This document shows, piece after piece, positions 62,521 through 64,000 of a DNA stretch of 64,000 nt. Within the stretch, counting starts at the first letter, position 1. Each line of letters opens with the position of its first letter. Source of the stretch: Bryobacterales bacterium (GTDB lineage Bacteria > Acidobacteriota > Terriglobia > Bryobacterales > Bryobacteraceae). A model generated the notes under the pieces. That model searched no databases and was not told where the DNA came from. It saw only the letters and a list, made by a program, of their open reading frames with translations. Made by a program: the position numbers and the translations under genes. The stretch is taken from positions 57,668 through 121,667 of the forward strand of contig CANFEY010000005.1 in assembly GCA_947446025.1 (NCBI GenBank), written 5' to 3'.

Positions 62521-63456
62521 ATGATTCGCGCGACCATCGTCACCGCCGCCCTATTGGCCTGCGTGACCCCCACGCTTTTCGCCTGGAATGAAACCGGGCA
62601 CCGCCTGACCGCGGCCATCGCCTATGACTACCTCACCCCTCAAGCCCGAGCCCGCGTGGACGCGCTGCTGCGGCGCCATCCCGACTACAAGACGCTACTC
62701 ACCAAAGGCGCACCTGCCGACGCAGCAGGCAAAGCACGCGCCGCCTTCCTGGTTGCCTCCTACTGGCCCGACACGATCCGCAATGATCCGCGCTTCTACG
62801 ATGAATCGCGCGCCGATGCCAAGCCCACGCGCCAGCTGCCCGGCTTCCCCAGCATGGCCAGCCATCCCACCTGGCACTACGTGGACTTCAACTTCTCTCT
62901 GGACGGCACGGCGATCCCGCCCATCGAAACTCCCAACGCGCTTACCGAGCTCAACCGCCTGATCCCAGCGGTGGCCGGCCGCGATCAGATGCTGGCGTCG
63001 TACTCCTTGCCTTGGCTGATCCACCTGGCCGGCGACGTCCACAATCCGCTGCACACCGTGAGCCGCTACTCAAAACTTCTGCCCAAAGGCGACCGCGGAG
63101 GCAATGACGTGTGGGTCCGCCCCACGCGCGAAGGCGCACAGGCGGTGAACCTTCACTCCTTCTGGGACGGCCTGGGCGGCACCGACCCCAGCCCCGCCTA
63201 CGTGGACCGCTACGCCAAGGAACTGCGCGACGCCTATACGCCGCCCGTCCCGGACACGCATCCGGAAACCTGGGTCGTCGAAGGCTTCTACAACGCGCGC
63301 AGCGTGGCCTACAAATTCAGCCTCGAAAACGGCACGCGCGATAACCCCCTGCCGCTCACCCGCGACTACGAAGACCCCGCCCGCACGCTCTCGCGCGAAC
63401 GCCTCGCCGCCGCCGGTATGCGCCTCGCCGCCGTCCTCAATGATCGCCTGCGCTAA
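62521..63456 (+). CDS. Secreted S1/P1-type nuclease
   Basis: 311 aa. The signal peptide ends before WNETGHRLTAAIAYDY, so the mature N-terminal Trp would be a zinc ligand as in P1 nuclease. Other ligands are in SYWPDTIR, HPTWHYVDFNFS, LIHLAGDVHNPLHTVSRYS and NLHSFWDGLGG. Zinc-dependent phosphodiesterase/3'-nucleotidase acting on single-stranded nucleic acids in the periplasm or outside. The TAA stop lies at the edge of the palindrome at 63455. Confidence 0.92.
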   Translation: MIRATIVTAALLACVTPTLFAWNETGHRLTAAIAYDYLTPQARARVDALLRRHPDYKTLLTKGAPADAAGKARAAFLVASYWPDTIRNDPRFYDESRADAKPTRQLPGFPSMASHPTWHYVDFNFSLDGTAIPPIETPNALTELNRLIPAVAGRDQMLASYSLPWLIHLAGDVHNPLHTVSRYSKLLPKGDRGGNDVWVRPTREGAQAVNLHSFWDGLGGTDPSPAYVDRYAKELRDAYTPPVPDTHPETWVVEGFYNARSVAYKFSLENGTRDNPLPLTRDYEDPARTLSRERLAAAGMRLAAVLNDRLR

Positions 63457-63475
63457 ATGGTGTCAGACACCATTT
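63455..63475. repeat. Perfect 21-bp palindrome (AAATGGTGTC-a-GACACCATTT)
   Basis: Two perfect 10-bp arms around one base, overlapping the TAA of the nuclease gene and 5 nt before the ATG of the AraC-type gene. It could be an operator, a terminator-like stem without U-tract, or an interspersed palindrome. Confidence 0.75.
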
Positions 63476-63480
63476 GACCC

Positions 63481-63870
63481 ATGCACTACAGCGAACATCC
63501 CGCCCCGCCAGACCTCGCCCCATTCGTGCGTTGCTTCTGGACCCTGACCGGCGATCTGCCCGCTGGTTCCGTAGAGCGCGTCCTGCCCGACGGACGCCAG
63601 GAGTTGATCGTCCACATGGGCGATCCCTTCATGCAAGACGACGCCGTGCAGCCCCGTGCGCTCTTCACCGGACAGATCAGCGGCCCTCTGCTCCTACGCC
63701 CCACCGGGACCGTCTTCATGTTCGGCATCTGCTTCCACCCCGGCGGCGCATGGCCGTTTCTGAGGTGGCCTCAGGGGGAATCCGCCGGACGAATCTTGCC
63801 GCTCGAAGACGTCTGGGATTCCAGCTTCGCGGATCGTAGCCGCGCGTGTCCCCCCTCCGTGCCAACATGA
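63481..63870 (+). pseudogene. Truncated AraC-family regulator (sensor domain only)
   Basis: 129 codons. LAPFVRCFWTLTGDLPAGSV, ERVLPDGRQELIVHMGDPF, ALFTGQISGPLLLRPTGTVF and MFGICFHPGGAWPFL match the N-terminal ligand domain found in AraC-type regulators (DUF6597-type). After LEDVWDSS the frame runs out, and a neighbouring frame gives SPLRANMSETLLDR before its own stop. The DNA-binding helix-turn-helix half is absent from the following 130 nt, so the gene looks truncated and frameshifted. Confidence 0.68.
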
Positions 63871-64000
63871 GTGAGACACTCCTCGACCGCTAATTACCGA
63901 GCAGGGCGAGAAAGAATTTCATCCATGAACAACCATAAGGTTCCGGCGCCAGCGCCAGCGGTATTGCTGCCGGTGGGACGTAGGGAGCCCGAGCGAAGCG
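63871..64000 (+). other. Window end; possible start of another gene
   Basis: An open frame begins at the ATG at 63925 (MNNHKVPAPAPAVLLPVGRR) and is still open at the window edge. No ribosome-binding site is visible and the Pro/Ala content is uninformative. Confidence 0.2.

Overview
This is a GC-rich, gene-dense bacterial chromosome segment, most likely from an acidobacterium of the Bryobacterales/Solibacter kind. The reasons are a secreted protein ending in the Solibacter-type C-terminal domain (TIGR03437 as I remember it), the acidobacterial conserved protein at 10278-10757, secreted DinB, VWFA and GCPII-like M28 proteins, and a Gram-negative envelope (BamA, Skp, flagellum with FliF/G/H/I). 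No rRNA, tRNA, CRISPR array or intact insertion sequence was found. Family names come from recognising sequence, not from a search.

Layout. 1-4706 (minus strand) is a housekeeping run: acyP, apt, ispE, prs, rplY, pth, rpsF and the first codons of what is probably rpsR. 4816-6402 (plus) is a sensor kinase-like and receiver-like pair that has lost its phosphotransfer residues. 6433-10277 holds a transposase remnant, a DUF6602-type nuclease-like protein, cca, xerD and a decayed duplicate of a gene start. 10278-19058 (plus) holds a lipid and ribosome cluster (YceD, rpmF, plsX) running into a DsbD-like protein, an M28 peptidase, an MFS carrier and a secreted protein. 19060-31923 (minus) is a 12-gene complex I operon, nuoA-C-D-E-F-G-H-J-K-L-M-N, with no nuoB or nuoI, behind a strong sigma70-like promoter. 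31988-35356 is a mixed accessory stretch: thiS, a broken LolA-like gene, vapBC, DUF302, a zinc-ribbon protein, DUF3820 and a MerR regulator. 35415-44191 holds ctpA, an unusual guaA and several secreted proteins. 44212-50561 is the flagellar basal-body/export operon flgB-flgC-fliE-F-G-H-I-J. 50685-54260 is bamA-skp. 54464-57939 (minus) is lpd-lipB-E2, which couples lipoate transfer to a 2-oxoacid dehydrogenase complex. 58028-64000 is secreted or accessory: a frameshifted beta-rich protein, a POTRA-only BamA relative, an alpha/beta hydrolase, an S1/P1 nuclease and a truncated AraC-type gene.

The observations most worth following are the degenerate two-component pair, complex I without nuoB/nuoI, a guaA of the vertebrate-like domain layout, a BamA with a cysteine-rich insert after its VRGF motif, the POTRA-only protein, and two families of structured intergenic repeats. 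One repeat family is a double hairpin with outer arms, sitting at the ispE start and before yceD. The other is a 37-39 nt arm that occurs alone before rplY and as an inverted pair between fliI and fliJ.
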